Positions 6,910-15,504 of a stretch of DNA of 44,205 nt are shown here, in pieces (position 1 is the first letter of the stretch; every line of letters begins with the position of its first letter). A program made the translations under genes and the position numbers. The stretch is taken from positions 1-44,205 of the forward strand of contig JAFASX010000066.1 in assembly GCA_019244295.1 (NCBI GenBank), given 5' to 3'. The stretch is from Pseudonocardia sp. GTDB lineage: Bacteria; Actinomycetota; Actinomycetes; Mycobacteriales; Pseudonocardiaceae. The notes under the pieces were generated by a model. The model saw nothing but the letters and a program-made list of their open reading frames with translations. It did no database searches and was not told where the DNA came from.

Positions 6910-8511
6910 CTAGCGCACCTCCAGCTGGAAGGCCTTCCGTTGGGCTTTGACCGTCGGTGAACCATCACGCCGCGTGAGCACACCGTCTCGCGTGAGCACA
7001 CCGTCTCGCGTGCGCACTTCGACCTCGTAACTGGCATCAGCCAGAGATTCCTCCGCAAACGGGTGCAGCCCGACGAAGGCTTTCGTCTCCAGATGTGTCT
7101 GGCAATTGGCGCAGCCCTGCACGTTCCACCGGCTCAGGACAGACTCAGTCCCGACGTGATAGCGCACCCCAGCAATGGTGACAAAGGTGGAGATGAGGAA
7201 AGAACCTCGGATGCGGGCCCGGTTGAGGCCGCTTACCTGGATCGTTTTCCGGCTCCGCTCCGGCGCCGACATCAACGCCTCAGCAGTGACATCGTGGTCG
7301 GTCCCTTGATCTAGCGAACCCGGACCATAGGTGTAACCGAGCTGCGCTTCGATGTTCAGACAGTCGCGCGAGGTGTACGTTCTGCCCCGCCCGTTCTTAA
7401 ACGGATTGAGCGGCGAGTCCAGGGTCAACCAGGAGTTGGGCGCGACTCCTGGAGTCGGGCCCTGGCTATCTACCGAGTTGGTCCCGGGATACTCCGGTAT
7501 GATATCGAGGCCGTCGACGTATCCGTTCTTCTTCTGCCACAGCCAGAATACACGGTCCACAAAGCAGTGATGGAAGTAGAAGATGGGGTCGAAGCTAGCC
7601 GTGTTATTTTCTCCCATGTCGCCATTTGCTCCGGCGATGGGCGAGTTGTCCCTGCCAGCGGCGTCGAAACCTCCGACCGCGAGATGGATGTCGTTATGCG
7701 GTGACTCCAGTGGTACTACTATCGGCGCGTCACTGGGCCGGTCCGCGTTCCACTGAGCGGCCGAGGTCGTGTTGGAAAAAACCGTGTAATTGGGCGCGTT
7801 CAGACAGTTGACGTATTTCGTTGAGACGCCCGTCTGAATCACTTTCCCGTTCACCTCGATCGACGCGCCCAACCAGGCGACTACGTTCTGATTGAGTAGC
7901 CGGACATTATCGTCATCGCTGGGGAACTGCTCGTTGTGCTTCATGGTAGCCGCTTGGTCATCCGGCGAGCCGACCAGGCCAGACAGGGGGTAACGCACGG
8001 TCTCGTACCCCTGGGGTTTACTGTAGTTCGGGTTGTCACCCTCAACGAAGTCTTTAATCTCCCTGGTGAAAACGAAGGTACGCAGTGGGTTATGGATGAT
8101 CTTCCCATCCAGCTCGAACGTCTTTTGGGTCAGCGCCCAGGGTATCCCGTTTTTCAAGGAGTCAGCACTGGTCTCGTCCCAATACGGCAACATCACGTCT
8201 TCGCAGCCGGGGATGCTCTGCAGGGCCTCCTCAAGTTTCAGCAGATAGACCCGATGCCAGGTGGGAAACAGCACGTTGCCGTGGTTGCAGTAGCCGCCCC
8301 AATAGGAGTCGTTTCCCCAGCCGGCCCCTCGGAAAGGCTCGCCGTGCAGTCCAGCTAACGCGAAGAAGGACTTGGGATCAGTCGGCCGCAACTCCTGGAT
8401 TCCTTTCCACGCGCGCATCAGGTCAGCCAACGGCTTCTTATTGCCCGCCACGTACTCATCTTGCAGATCCGCGAGCGACCGGCGAACTCTTACGGCACCG
8501 TTTGCGTTCAT
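6910..8511 (-). CDS. Fungal-type tyrosinase (type 3 copper oxidase) with C-terminal domain
   Basis: A 533-residue protein with no signal peptide. CuA ligands: His56 (GLHGEPF), His77 in WGGYCNHGN and His86 in FPTWHR. CuB ligands: His272 and His276 (SPHNDIH) and a His of FYFHH (314/315). Cys75, two residues before His77, matches the Cys-His thioether of fungal tyrosinases. The catalytic core ends with the YTYG motif (393-396). A C-terminal domain follows that contains a CANC (CxxC) motif at 467-470, like the copper-loading CxxC of Aspergillus pro-tyrosinase. Such enzymes oxidise phenols to o-quinones, and the C-terminal domain normally shields the active site until removed. Start at 8511 has AGGAGAGG upstream. 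It is very unlike the ~270-residue MelC2 tyrosinases of Streptomyces, and no MelC1 caddie is seen. Confidence 0.93.
   Translation of the reverse strand: MNANGAVRVRRSLADLQDEYVAGNKKPLADLMRAWKGIQELRPTDPKSFFALAGLHGEPFRGAGWGNDSYWGGYCNHGNVLFPTWHRVYLLKLEEALQSIPGCEDVMLPYWDETSADSLKNGIPWALTQKTFELDGKIIHNPLRTFVFTREIKDFVEGDNPNYSKPQGYETVRYPLSGLVGSPDDQAATMKHNEQFPSDDDNVRLLNQNVVAWLGASIEVNGKVIQTGVSTKYVNCLNAPNYTVFSNTTSAAQWNADRPSDAPIVVPLESPHNDIHLAVGGFDAAGRDNSPIAGANGDMGENNTASFDPIFYFHHCFVDRVFWLWQKKNGYVDGLDIIPEYPGTNSVDSQGPTPGVAPNSWLTLDSPLNPFKNGRGRTYTSRDCLNIEAQLGYTYGPGSLDQGTDHDVTAEALMSAPERSRKTIQVSGLNRARIRGSFLISTFVTIAGVRYHVGTESVLSRWNVQGCANCQTHLETKAFVGLHPFAEESLADASYEVEVRTRDGVLTRDGVLTRRDGSPTVKAQRKAFQLEVR
6972..7017. 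repeat. 18-bp tandem repeat (2.5 copies) in the tyrosinase tail
   Basis: The unit GCGTGAGCACACCGTCTC occurs exactly twice (6972-6989, 6990-7007) and is followed by a partial third copy with one change. On the coding strand it encodes repeated RDGVLT units near residues 502-514 of the tyrosinase. It keeps the reading frame. Confidence 0.9.
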
Positions 8512-8620
8512 GTGATCCGTTCCTCTCCTTATTCCCCCCGACACGGGTGAGGCTCATTTGAAGCGTTACCCGGCCAGATACGGCCAAGATACAGCCGGGT
8601 AAACGCGGATGAAGCGCGGG

Positions 8621-10066
8621 CTATAGCCGCCACGTGATATCCACCGACGGTCCATATTGGTCGGCGGGGAGGATGCTCGTGTTAATCCAGGCTGGATCTG
8701 GCGTGGGTATTGACCACACCGGGTCACTCGCCCAGCTGGCATCCAGGGCCTCGTTGAGACTGTGAGTCAGGTCAGAGTAAGACGCCGCGCCAGCGAAAGC
8801 CGCAAGGGTGGCTCCGGCCAGCAACTGAGCGTCATCACCAACGTGGGTGATCGACTGGCCAGCGCGCAAAGCGTTCATGACATTCTGCGCGGCAAGCTCG
8901 TCCGGGTCATCCCAGGTCTCGATCGTCTGGATGCTGTGGCCGGACAACGCCGACAGCTTCGCCGTGGCGATGTAGGAGCCGACGGTACGGGCGGCCGCCT
9001 TCATCGTGCTCATCGGCGCGGATGTGTTGACCTTGACGCCCGAGCCGTTGTCAGTGCGGATCAAGCCCTGCAAGCTCACGGTGGCCGCATCGCCGCCACA
9101 CATAGCCGAGAGCTCGTCTAAGGCGCTGGTGTAAGCCGCCCGACTGGCCTGGGACAGGCCAGTGAGACTTTCCACCACGCCCTGGATGAGATCGAGCCGC
9201 AGGATGTCGGTGGGATGGACGTCGAGGTTACCGGCCTGGTCCGGGCCAGTCGCGGCGCGCAACCTCGGCGTGGCCGTCCCGGTGAAGCCAGACAGCAGCG
9301 CGGAGAAGAAGGCCGCCAGGTTAAGCCCGAACGTCGGCCCGATGTTCAGCACCCCGTAGACGTCCGAGGCCGCCTCATCCATCCAGTAAGCCCACAGCAG
9401 GCCGAGCAGCCGGCCCGAGCTGACCTGGCCCCCGGCGCCAGCGTGCCCACCACCAAAGATCTGCTGCACGCCGCGGCGCAGCTCGGGGACCAGGCCCGGA
9501 TCAGCGTGCAGCACGTCGTGCCCACCGGTCTCGTGCGCGAGCGAGGCCCACAACAGGGGATGGTCACGGTAGGTGGCGGGCAAGCTCACCACTCCGACCG
9601 TTCCACCGGTGATCTGCTGGATGGAATCGACGGGAAGCGTGAACGGCCCGGTTTGACCGCTCTGTTGGAACATCGCCAGCGGTGGGAGCTGCTCGACCAG
9701 CGGCAGATTGAGCGTGGCCCGTTGTTCCCGGTCCAAGAATGATCGGTAGAGGTTGGAAACGACCGCGAGGAACCGCCGCAGCTGCGGCCTGACCGCGCTG
9801 GCCTTGTGGTCGTATACCGCTCCGGCCAACGTCTCCAACGTGATCGGATCCAGCTGGTCCACCAATGTGGCCATTGAGTCCGACAACGGCGAGCTGTACC
9901 CAGCCCGGTATGCCCTGGGTAGCAGAGCCACACACGGCTCGACCGCCGCGCGAACAGCGTCAGCGCTAGCCTCCCGCCAGGGCACCGACAGCGGCCCCTC
10001 ACCACTGAGATCGATCCCACTCAATGTCTTGAACAAGCCTTCGAAACCGGCAATGTCGACGCTCAT
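8621..10066 (-). CDS. Uncharacterised protein with altered gluzincin (thermolysin-like) motif
   Basis: A 481-residue protein I do not recognise by name. It has LAHETGGHDVLHADPG (His178, Glu179, His183) followed 48 residues later by MDEAASDVYG (Glu231, Asp235). The second motif closely resembles the third-ligand segment NEAISDIFG of M4 thermolysins. The first is HExxxH rather than HExxH, so either the metal site is modified or it is inactive. No signal peptide or clear membrane segment is seen, although the centre is hydrophobic (LNLAAFFSALLSGF). GAGGGGCGG precedes the ATG. It lies between the tyrosinase and the DUF1501 gene in one strand-consistent run, suggesting a joint role, perhaps maturation of the tyrosinase; that is inference. 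Confidence 0.75.
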   Translation of the reverse strand: MSVDIAGFEGLFKTLSGIDLSGEGPLSVPWREASADAVRAAVEPCVALLPRAYRAGYSSPLSDSMATLVDQLDPITLETLAGAVYDHKASAVRPQLRRFLAVVSNLYRSFLDREQRATLNLPLVEQLPPLAMFQQSGQTGPFTLPVDSIQQITGGTVGVVSLPATYRDHPLLWASLAHETGGHDVLHADPGLVPELRRGVQQIFGGGHAGAGGQVSSGRLLGLLWAYWMDEAASDVYGVLNIGPTFGLNLAAFFSALLSGFTGTATPRLRAATGPDQAGNLDVHPTDILRLDLIQGVVESLTGLSQASRAAYTSALDELSAMCGGDAATVSLQGLIRTDNGSGVKVNTSAPMSTMKAAARTVGSYIATAKLSALSGHSIQTIETWDDPDELAAQNVMNALRAGQSITHVGDDAQLLAGATLAAFAGAASYSDLTHSLNEALDASWASDPVWSIPTPDPAWINTSILPADQYGPSVDITWRL

Positions 10067-10145
10067 GTACCGCCCGCCCCTCGGTCGTGACGATGGTCCC
10101 GATGATGGCTTCTCACGGATCAGCCGTCGACATTTTTACTGACGG

Positions 10146-11369
10146 CTAGGTGACGATCAGAGGCAGGTGGCCGCGGCCGGGGCCGAGTATGGGTTCCGGG
10201 TCGGTGCCTAGGACATCGGTCAACAGCGTGGCGTAGATGTCTCGGAAGTCGCCGGTGGGCTTGAGATCGCCGTTGTCCAGGTCGGTTAGACTTGGCTGTT
10301 CTCCGACAAACCCGCCGCGCACCGAGGAGCCGGCGACGAACACCGGGCCCGCGGTTCCGTGGTCGGTGCCCTGGTTGGCGTTGGCCGCAACGCGACGGCC
10401 GAACTCGCTGTAAATCATCAAGACGACATCCCGCCCCCGTGCTGAATCGGCCATCCGGTTGAGCAATCCGGTAACCGCCTCATCGAGTTGGGTGAGCAGG
10501 CGCTGCTGAGTGTTGCGTTCGCCGGTGTGGGTGTCGAACCCGCCGAGACTGACTGAGTACACCCGCGTCGGGGCGCCCATTTCCACACAGCTCGCGACGA
10601 GGTCGAGTTGCCTGGCCAGTTGGCTGGTCGCCCCCGGCGCCGGCTCGGCGGCGACCGCTTTGGCGACGACCGGGTTGAACGCGGGCCCCAAGGTCGCCGA
10701 TACCCGATGGAGGTCAGCGATCGCGCGAGCCGCGGTCGCTTGAGGTCCGGCCTCCCCATGAATGGGCTCGCCGAGCGCGGCGAAGGCCCTGCCGAGGTTG
10801 CCGCGCGGCAGGCTAAGCCCGGCGGCCGGCAACGCGGCTCCGGCCGTGGTTGCGCCGGCCAGCATCGGGGGCAGAACCGGGTCGAGCGAAACCGCGTGCA
10901 ATGGGTCATGGCCATTGGCGTCCAGCCAGCGGCCTATCCACCCGGTTGACACCGGGTGATCTGGCGAAGCGGTCTGCCAGATATCCATCGAACGAAAATG
11001 GCTGTGGTCGGGTTGCGGATAGGACACCCCTCGAACGATGGCCAGCCGGTCGTTGTCCCACAGCGACTTCAATCCGGTCATGCTGGGGTTAAGCCCCAAA
11101 CCCTCCCCCAGATCCAGTACCTCATGCTCGCTGTATGCCAGCTCGGGGCGAGCGCCGCGGTACGCCGAGTCGCCGGCGGGAATGACCGTGTTCAATCCGT
11201 CATTACCCCCGTAAAGGGTGACGACGATCAGTACCCCTTGCCCTGGTTGCAATGGGTCGGTGCGGGCTCGCGAGACCAGGGTTTCGATACCCCAGCCGAG
11301 GCTGGCCGCAGCCACCGTGGCGGCTCCGGAGAACGCCAGAAACCGGCGTCGGCTTATCGTGCTGACCAT
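10146..11369 (-). CDS. DUF1501 family protein, Tat-exported
   Basis: A 407-residue protein. The N-terminus has a twin-arginine signal (ISRRRFLAFSG then an Ala-rich hydrophobic stretch). The mature part has the DUF1501 hallmarks LYGGNDGLNTVIP, HSHFRSMDIWQTA, GFDTH and MIYSEFGRRVAANANQGTDHG, a sulfatase/alkaline-phosphatase-like fold that probably binds metal. The function of the family is unknown, but it is almost always paired with DUF1800, as here. ATG at 11369 was chosen because AAGGAG lies 6 bases upstream and because the Tat motif then sits at the very start. The gene is 66 bases downstream of the DUF1800 gene. Confidence 0.9.
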   Translation of the reverse strand: MVSTISRRRFLAFSGAATVAAASLGWGIETLVSRARTDPLQPGQGVLIVVTLYGGNDGLNTVIPAGDSAYRGARPELAYSEHEVLDLGEGLGLNPSMTGLKSLWDNDRLAIVRGVSYPQPDHSHFRSMDIWQTASPDHPVSTGWIGRWLDANGHDPLHAVSLDPVLPPMLAGATTAGAALPAAGLSLPRGNLGRAFAALGEPIHGEAGPQATAARAIADLHRVSATLGPAFNPVVAKAVAAEPAPGATSQLARQLDLVASCVEMGAPTRVYSVSLGGFDTHTGERNTQQRLLTQLDEAVTGLLNRMADSARGRDVVLMIYSEFGRRVAANANQGTDHGTAGPVFVAGSSVRGGFVGEQPSLTDLDNGDLKPTGDFRDIYATLLTDVLGTDPEPILGPGRGHLPLIVT

Positions 11370-11435
11370 TGAGAACTCCTTGGGCACTGCTCCTCGTGGG
11401 CTGCCGGATGGGCCGCGCGGGACGGTGTGCGGGCC

Positions 11436-12761
11436 TCAGGCGCTGACGGTGTGTTCGGGGCTGGTCAGCGCGAGCGCTACCAGCTGCGCCGGCTGGTTGA
11501 TCAGCGGGCGCAGCGCCCCCGCGGTTCGGTCGGTGAAGCTGGTGATACCGAGCAGAGCAGCGGTCGCATCAATGCGCCCGCTCGGGGAAGCGGCGCTGAC
11601 CGTGGCGATGTTTCCGGTGCTGGCCAGCGTCTGGGCGACGCGAAGACGGGTCAGCGCGGCCGCGGTGGTCAGCCACGGCACGCCCGATGGCCATCCGCCG
11701 ACGTTCGGCGGTGCGAAAGGAACCTGCCCCATACCGAGTAACGCGCTCTGCAGTGCTTGCGCCGGCAGCTTCGATGCCGGGAGCTGCAGCGCGCGCAACG
11801 TCGTGACCAACCACAACACCGGCTCTTTGACCATCGCTGACGCTGGGGCACGGAATCCTGGCGAACGGGCCACCTCGGTCAGCAACGCGGTAATGTCGCG
11901 GCCGGGCCCGTAAGCATTGACCAACCGATTGAGCGTCGCCGGGTCCGGCGGGGAGTCGGAGACGAAGCGGGTCCACACTCGCCGCGCAAGGAACTTCGGT
12001 GAGGCTGGCTGGCTCAGCACCACATCGACCAGGGTCGACGCGTCAAGCGCGCCGGTGGTGCCCAGCACCGTTTCGGGACCCTTGTCATGGGCGCGGGCAA
12101 CCAGGCTGGCTTGATCCGCGCGGTAATCGACCCGCCACCCGGTAAGGGCACGGGCGGCCTGGCGGACATCGGTTTCGCTGTAATTACCCACACCCAGGGC
12201 GAACAGCTCCATGAACTCGCGCGCCAGGTTCTCATTCGGCTTGCCCACTCGGTTGCCGCCGCCGTCCAGCCAGATCAGCATTGCTGGATCGACGAGCATC
12301 GCCTGAGCCAGGATACGGAAGTCACCTCGCCCAAGCCGGCGGAACGTGTCGTTCTGCTGGTACATCAGCTGCGCTTCTCTGACCTTCCTCACGCTGGTGG
12401 CGAAGTGCCCGTGCCAAAACCACGTCATCCGCTCGGTGAACGGGGACTCGACGGCGGCCAGCCGATCAAGCCACCACACGCCCAGCTGAGTGGCCGCGAC
12501 CGCCTGGGCACGCAGCTGAGCCCGACGTTGCTCGATCGTGGTGTTCCTGCCCAGCGGAGGCGTTGGCGGGCCGAACTGGGGCGGCGGAGTCGCCAGAGCC
12601 CCGGCATCCGGACCGGGGGCGGGAGAGGTGAGCCCCGCTAGAGTCGTGTCAAACCCGTCCGCGATCGCCCGCTGCAGCTCGCCGGGGCGGGGCCCCAGTC
12701 CGAGCCGCTCGAGCAGCCGCCGGACCGCCTCTTTGTCCGAGATTTCACCACTGCCTGTCAC
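11436..12761 (-). CDS. DUF1800 family protein
   Basis: A 441-residue protein beginning with GTG. Family features: AVRRLLERLGLGPRPGEL at the start, MTWFWHGHFATS near residue 115, NENLAREFMELFALGVG near 185, YSETDVRQAARALTGW and the C-terminal GGWPSGVPWL. DUF1800 proteins co-occur with DUF1501 across many bacteria; their biochemical role is not established. No signal peptide is visible, so it may depend on the Tat-exported DUF1501 partner or stay inside the cell. It appears to head a run DUF1800, DUF1501, altered gluzincin, tyrosinase on the minus strand with gaps of 66-109 bases. Confidence 0.9.
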   Translation of the reverse strand: MTGSGEISDKEAVRRLLERLGLGPRPGELQRAIADGFDTTLAGLTSPAPGPDAGALATPPPQFGPPTPPLGRNTTIEQRRAQLRAQAVAATQLGVWWLDRLAAVESPFTERMTWFWHGHFATSVRKVREAQLMYQQNDTFRRLGRGDFRILAQAMLVDPAMLIWLDGGGNRVGKPNENLAREFMELFALGVGNYSETDVRQAARALTGWRVDYRADQASLVARAHDKGPETVLGTTGALDASTLVDVVLSQPASPKFLARRVWTRFVSDSPPDPATLNRLVNAYGPGRDITALLTEVARSPGFRAPASAMVKEPVLWLVTTLRALQLPASKLPAQALQSALLGMGQVPFAPPNVGGWPSGVPWLTTAAALTRLRVAQTLASTGNIATVSAASPSGRIDATAALLGITSFTDRTAGALRPLINQPAQLVALALTSPEHTVSA

Positions 12762-12867
12762 CCAACCGACGCTAGATCAGCCAATCGGCGACCGGGAGCA
12801 CAATGAGGAGATCTTCAGAGATCCTTCAGATGCCTCAGCGACCGCCGACTTCAGATACAGCGGCCCG

Positions 12868-13302
12868 TCACGTGCGATGATGACCGAGAGGGACCGGAAG
12901 GCCGTCCATGCCGGTGTGAAAACCCAACGTGCTGAGCACGCCGAGGACGAGGCCGCAGACCACCAGGGCGAGCACCCCGCTGAGCAATGCGCCGAGCAGC
13001 CGGTCCAGGCTACCGAGCCGCAGGCGATACAACCCGCGTGCGACCCAGTGGCCGAGCCCGCCTAGTATCGCCGAGCCGAGCAGCCCACCACTGACCATCC
13101 CGATCAGGATCACCGCCAAGTGCGCGGTGCGGTCATCGGCCGGGGGAACCAGCGCATGCACCAGAGCCAGCCCGACTGGCAGACCCAATAAGAATCCGAC
13201 CAGCCGCCCCAAGCGGGTGGTACCGCTGGTGGCCCAGCCGCCGACCGCAGCCAGTACCACTACCACCACAATGATCAATTCAGTGACGATGATCGTGTTC
13301 AT
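12868..13302 (-). CDS. CvpA-like small membrane protein
   Basis: A 144-residue protein with four predicted membrane helices: IIVTELIIVVVVVLAAVGGW, GRLVGFLLGLPVGLALVHAL, ILIGMVSGGLLGSAILGG and LLGALLSGVLALVVCGLVLG. Length, helix layout and the LDRLLGALLSGVLALVVCGL segment resemble the CvpA (colicin V production) family. In mycobacteria a related membrane domain is fused to a periplasmic serine protease (MarP); no protease domain is present here. Orientation is the same as htpG upstream and DUF1800 downstream, each about 105 bases away. Function unknown. Confidence 0.6.
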   Translation of the reverse strand: MNTIIVTELIIVVVVVLAAVGGWATSGTTRLGRLVGFLLGLPVGLALVHALVPPADDRTAHLAVILIGMVSGGLLGSAILGGLGHWVARGLYRLRLGSLDRLLGALLSGVLALVVCGLVLGVLSTLGFHTGMDGLPVPLGHHRT

Positions 13303-13405
13303 GAGTCCTGGTCTCCGCCTCGGCTGATGGGGCTACTTCCGTTGTAGCGGCACCGCCAGGTCAGGTCCACAACATTCCGCCATGCCACACGATCTACTCA
13401 TCCCG

Positions 13406-15307
13406 CTACAAAGTTTTCTCCAGCTTGGTTGCCATCAGCTTGACGAAACGGGACGGGTCACGGAGCTCACCGCCCTCAGCTAGCAACGCCATCGCGTACA
13501 GCAACTCCGCCGTCTCGGCGAGGTCAGCGTCATCTTGACGCTTCTCGTGGGCGGCGCGCAGCCCACTGACCAGCGGATGGGCCGGGTTGATCTCTAAGAT
13601 GCGCTTGATCTGGGGCAGCGTCTGGCCCATATTGCGATACATCTTCTCCAGCATCGGACTTGCGTCGTGCGCCTCACTGACCAGACAAGCCGGTGAGGCG
13701 GTCAGCCGCGAGGAAAGCCGCACCTGCTTGACGTAATCGGCAAGGGTGGTAGTCAGCCAAGACAAAACCCCGGCGAATTCTTTCTCCTGCTCCGCGCGCT
13801 CCGTCTTCTTTTCTTCCTCGGTATCGAGATCGACTTGCCCCTTGGCGATCGACTGGAACTGCTTGCCCTCGAATACTCCGACCGTGTCAACCCACATCTC
13901 GTCAATCGGATCGGTGAGGATCAGCACCTCGAAGCCTCTGGCCTGGAATGCCTCCATGTGGGGAGAGTTCTCGATATTCACCCGAGACTCACCGGTCAGG
14001 TAGTAGATGTGCCGCTGCCCTTCCGGCATACGCTCGATGTACTGCCGCAGGCTGGTCAAAGCTTCGGGGTCATGAGTCGAGGCGAACGAGCAGACCTCCA
14101 GGATTGCGTCGCGATTCTCGAAGTCGTTGTACAGCCCCTCCTTGACAACCGCGCCGAAATCCTTCCAGAACGCCGTGTAGCGCTCGGCGTGGTCGGACAT
14201 CATCGTCTTCAGCGCCGAGAGCACGCGCTTGACCAGGCGACGACGGATCAACTGAATCTGGCGGTCCTGTTGGAGGATCTCGCGAGAGACGTTCAGCGAT
14301 AGGTCCTGTGCGTCGACAACTCCTTTGAGGAAGCGCAAGTACTCGGGAACGAGTGCTTCACAGTCGTCCATGACGAACACACGTCGCACGTAGAGCTGGA
14401 CGCCGCGCTTGTGCCCCGGCAGGTACAAGTTCACTGGCGCCTGCGCGGGAATGAACAACAGCGCCTGATACTCGAAGGTTCCTTCGGCCCGCAGCAGGAT
14501 GGTTTCGACCGGATCGTTCCAGTCGTGGCTGATGTGCTTGTAGAACTCGTTGTACTCGTCCTGGCTAACCTCGTTCTTGGAACGGGCCCAGAGCGCCTTC
14601 ATAGAGTTGATCGGCTGGGCTTCGCTGGTGGCCTTCTCGCTGTCCCCGTCTGACTCGGACGCCATCCTAATCGGCCACGTGATGAAATCAGAGTACCGCT
14701 TGACGATCTCTCGGATCTTCGCCGCGGAAGTGTAGTCAAAAAGATGCTGCTCGGGGTCCTCCGGCTTGAGGTGAAGCGTGACCGAGGTACCCTGCGGGGC
14801 GTCGTCAGCGGGCGCGATCGTGTACGTTTCTTCGCCGTCGGACTCCCAACGCACCCCTTCGGTTGTTCCCGCCCGACGGGTAAGGATCTCGACTCGATCG
14901 GCCACCATGAAACTGGAGTAGAAGCCGACCCCGAACTGCCCGATCAGGTCCGGCCGACCGACCGCGTCAGATTCATCGAGTTTGCGCAGAAAATCCGCCG
15001 TGCCGGACTTCGCGATCGTGCCGATGAGGCTTATCAGATCGTCACGGGTCATACCGATGCCGTTGTCCCGCACCGTGAGTGTGCGCTGATCTTTGTTTAC
15101 TTCGAGCTCGATGTGCAGATCGGAGGTGTCGACCCTCAGGTCCTTGTCGCGGTAGGTCTCCAGCCGCAACTTATCCAATGCGTCGGACGCGTTAGATATC
15201 AGCTCGCGAAGGAAGATATCCTTGTTCGAATAAATCGAATGAATCACAAGTTTCAGCAGCTGACGCGCCTCAGACTGGAACTCAAGCGTCTCGGTCGGCA
15301 TAGTCAC
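13406..15307 (-). CDS. htpG: Molecular chaperone HtpG (bacterial Hsp90)
   Basis: A full-length 633-residue Hsp90. The GHKL ATPase domain shows ELISNASDALDKLR (the Glu and Asn of the ATP site), VRDNGIGM and GQFGVGFYSSFMV. The middle domain has LYVRRVFVMDDCEALVPEYL and LNVSREILQQ with its catalytic-loop Arg. The C-terminal dimerisation domain ends near SRFVKLMATKLEKTL. It is a cytosolic ATP-dependent chaperone for stressed or metastable proteins. GTG at 15307 is preceded by GAAAGGA at 9 bases; an ATG at 15301 is too far from that site. It stands as its own unit, with about 100 bases before the CvpA-like gene and about 200 bases after the transpeptidase gene. Confidence 0.97.
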   Translation of the reverse strand: MTMPTETLEFQSEARQLLKLVIHSIYSNKDIFLRELISNASDALDKLRLETYRDKDLRVDTSDLHIELEVNKDQRTLTVRDNGIGMTRDDLISLIGTIAKSGTADFLRKLDESDAVGRPDLIGQFGVGFYSSFMVADRVEILTRRAGTTEGVRWESDGEETYTIAPADDAPQGTSVTLHLKPEDPEQHLFDYTSAAKIREIVKRYSDFITWPIRMASESDGDSEKATSEAQPINSMKALWARSKNEVSQDEYNEFYKHISHDWNDPVETILLRAEGTFEYQALLFIPAQAPVNLYLPGHKRGVQLYVRRVFVMDDCEALVPEYLRFLKGVVDAQDLSLNVSREILQQDRQIQLIRRRLVKRVLSALKTMMSDHAERYTAFWKDFGAVVKEGLYNDFENRDAILEVCSFASTHDPEALTSLRQYIERMPEGQRHIYYLTGESRVNIENSPHMEAFQARGFEVLILTDPIDEMWVDTVGVFEGKQFQSIAKGQVDLDTEEEKKTERAEQEKEFAGVLSWLTTTLADYVKQVRLSSRLTASPACLVSEAHDASPMLEKMYRNMGQTLPQIKRILEINPAHPLVSGLRAAHEKRQDDADLAETAELLYAMALLAEGGELRDPSRFVKLMATKLEKTL

Positions 15308-15504
15308 GTTCGTGGTTCCTTTCACAAGAAATGGCCTGACCGTTCGCAAACTCGGTGAAGATGCCACTCGGCTTCAACTAACAGCGAGTCGTCCTGGCCA
15401 ACCACTCCAGCCCCCTGCTTGCTCCCTGGCGACGGCCCGATCCTAGCGCCTAATTATTCCAGCCGCTCCTGCTCGGCGCTCGCGAAGGAGTATGTCAGCC
15501 GGGA

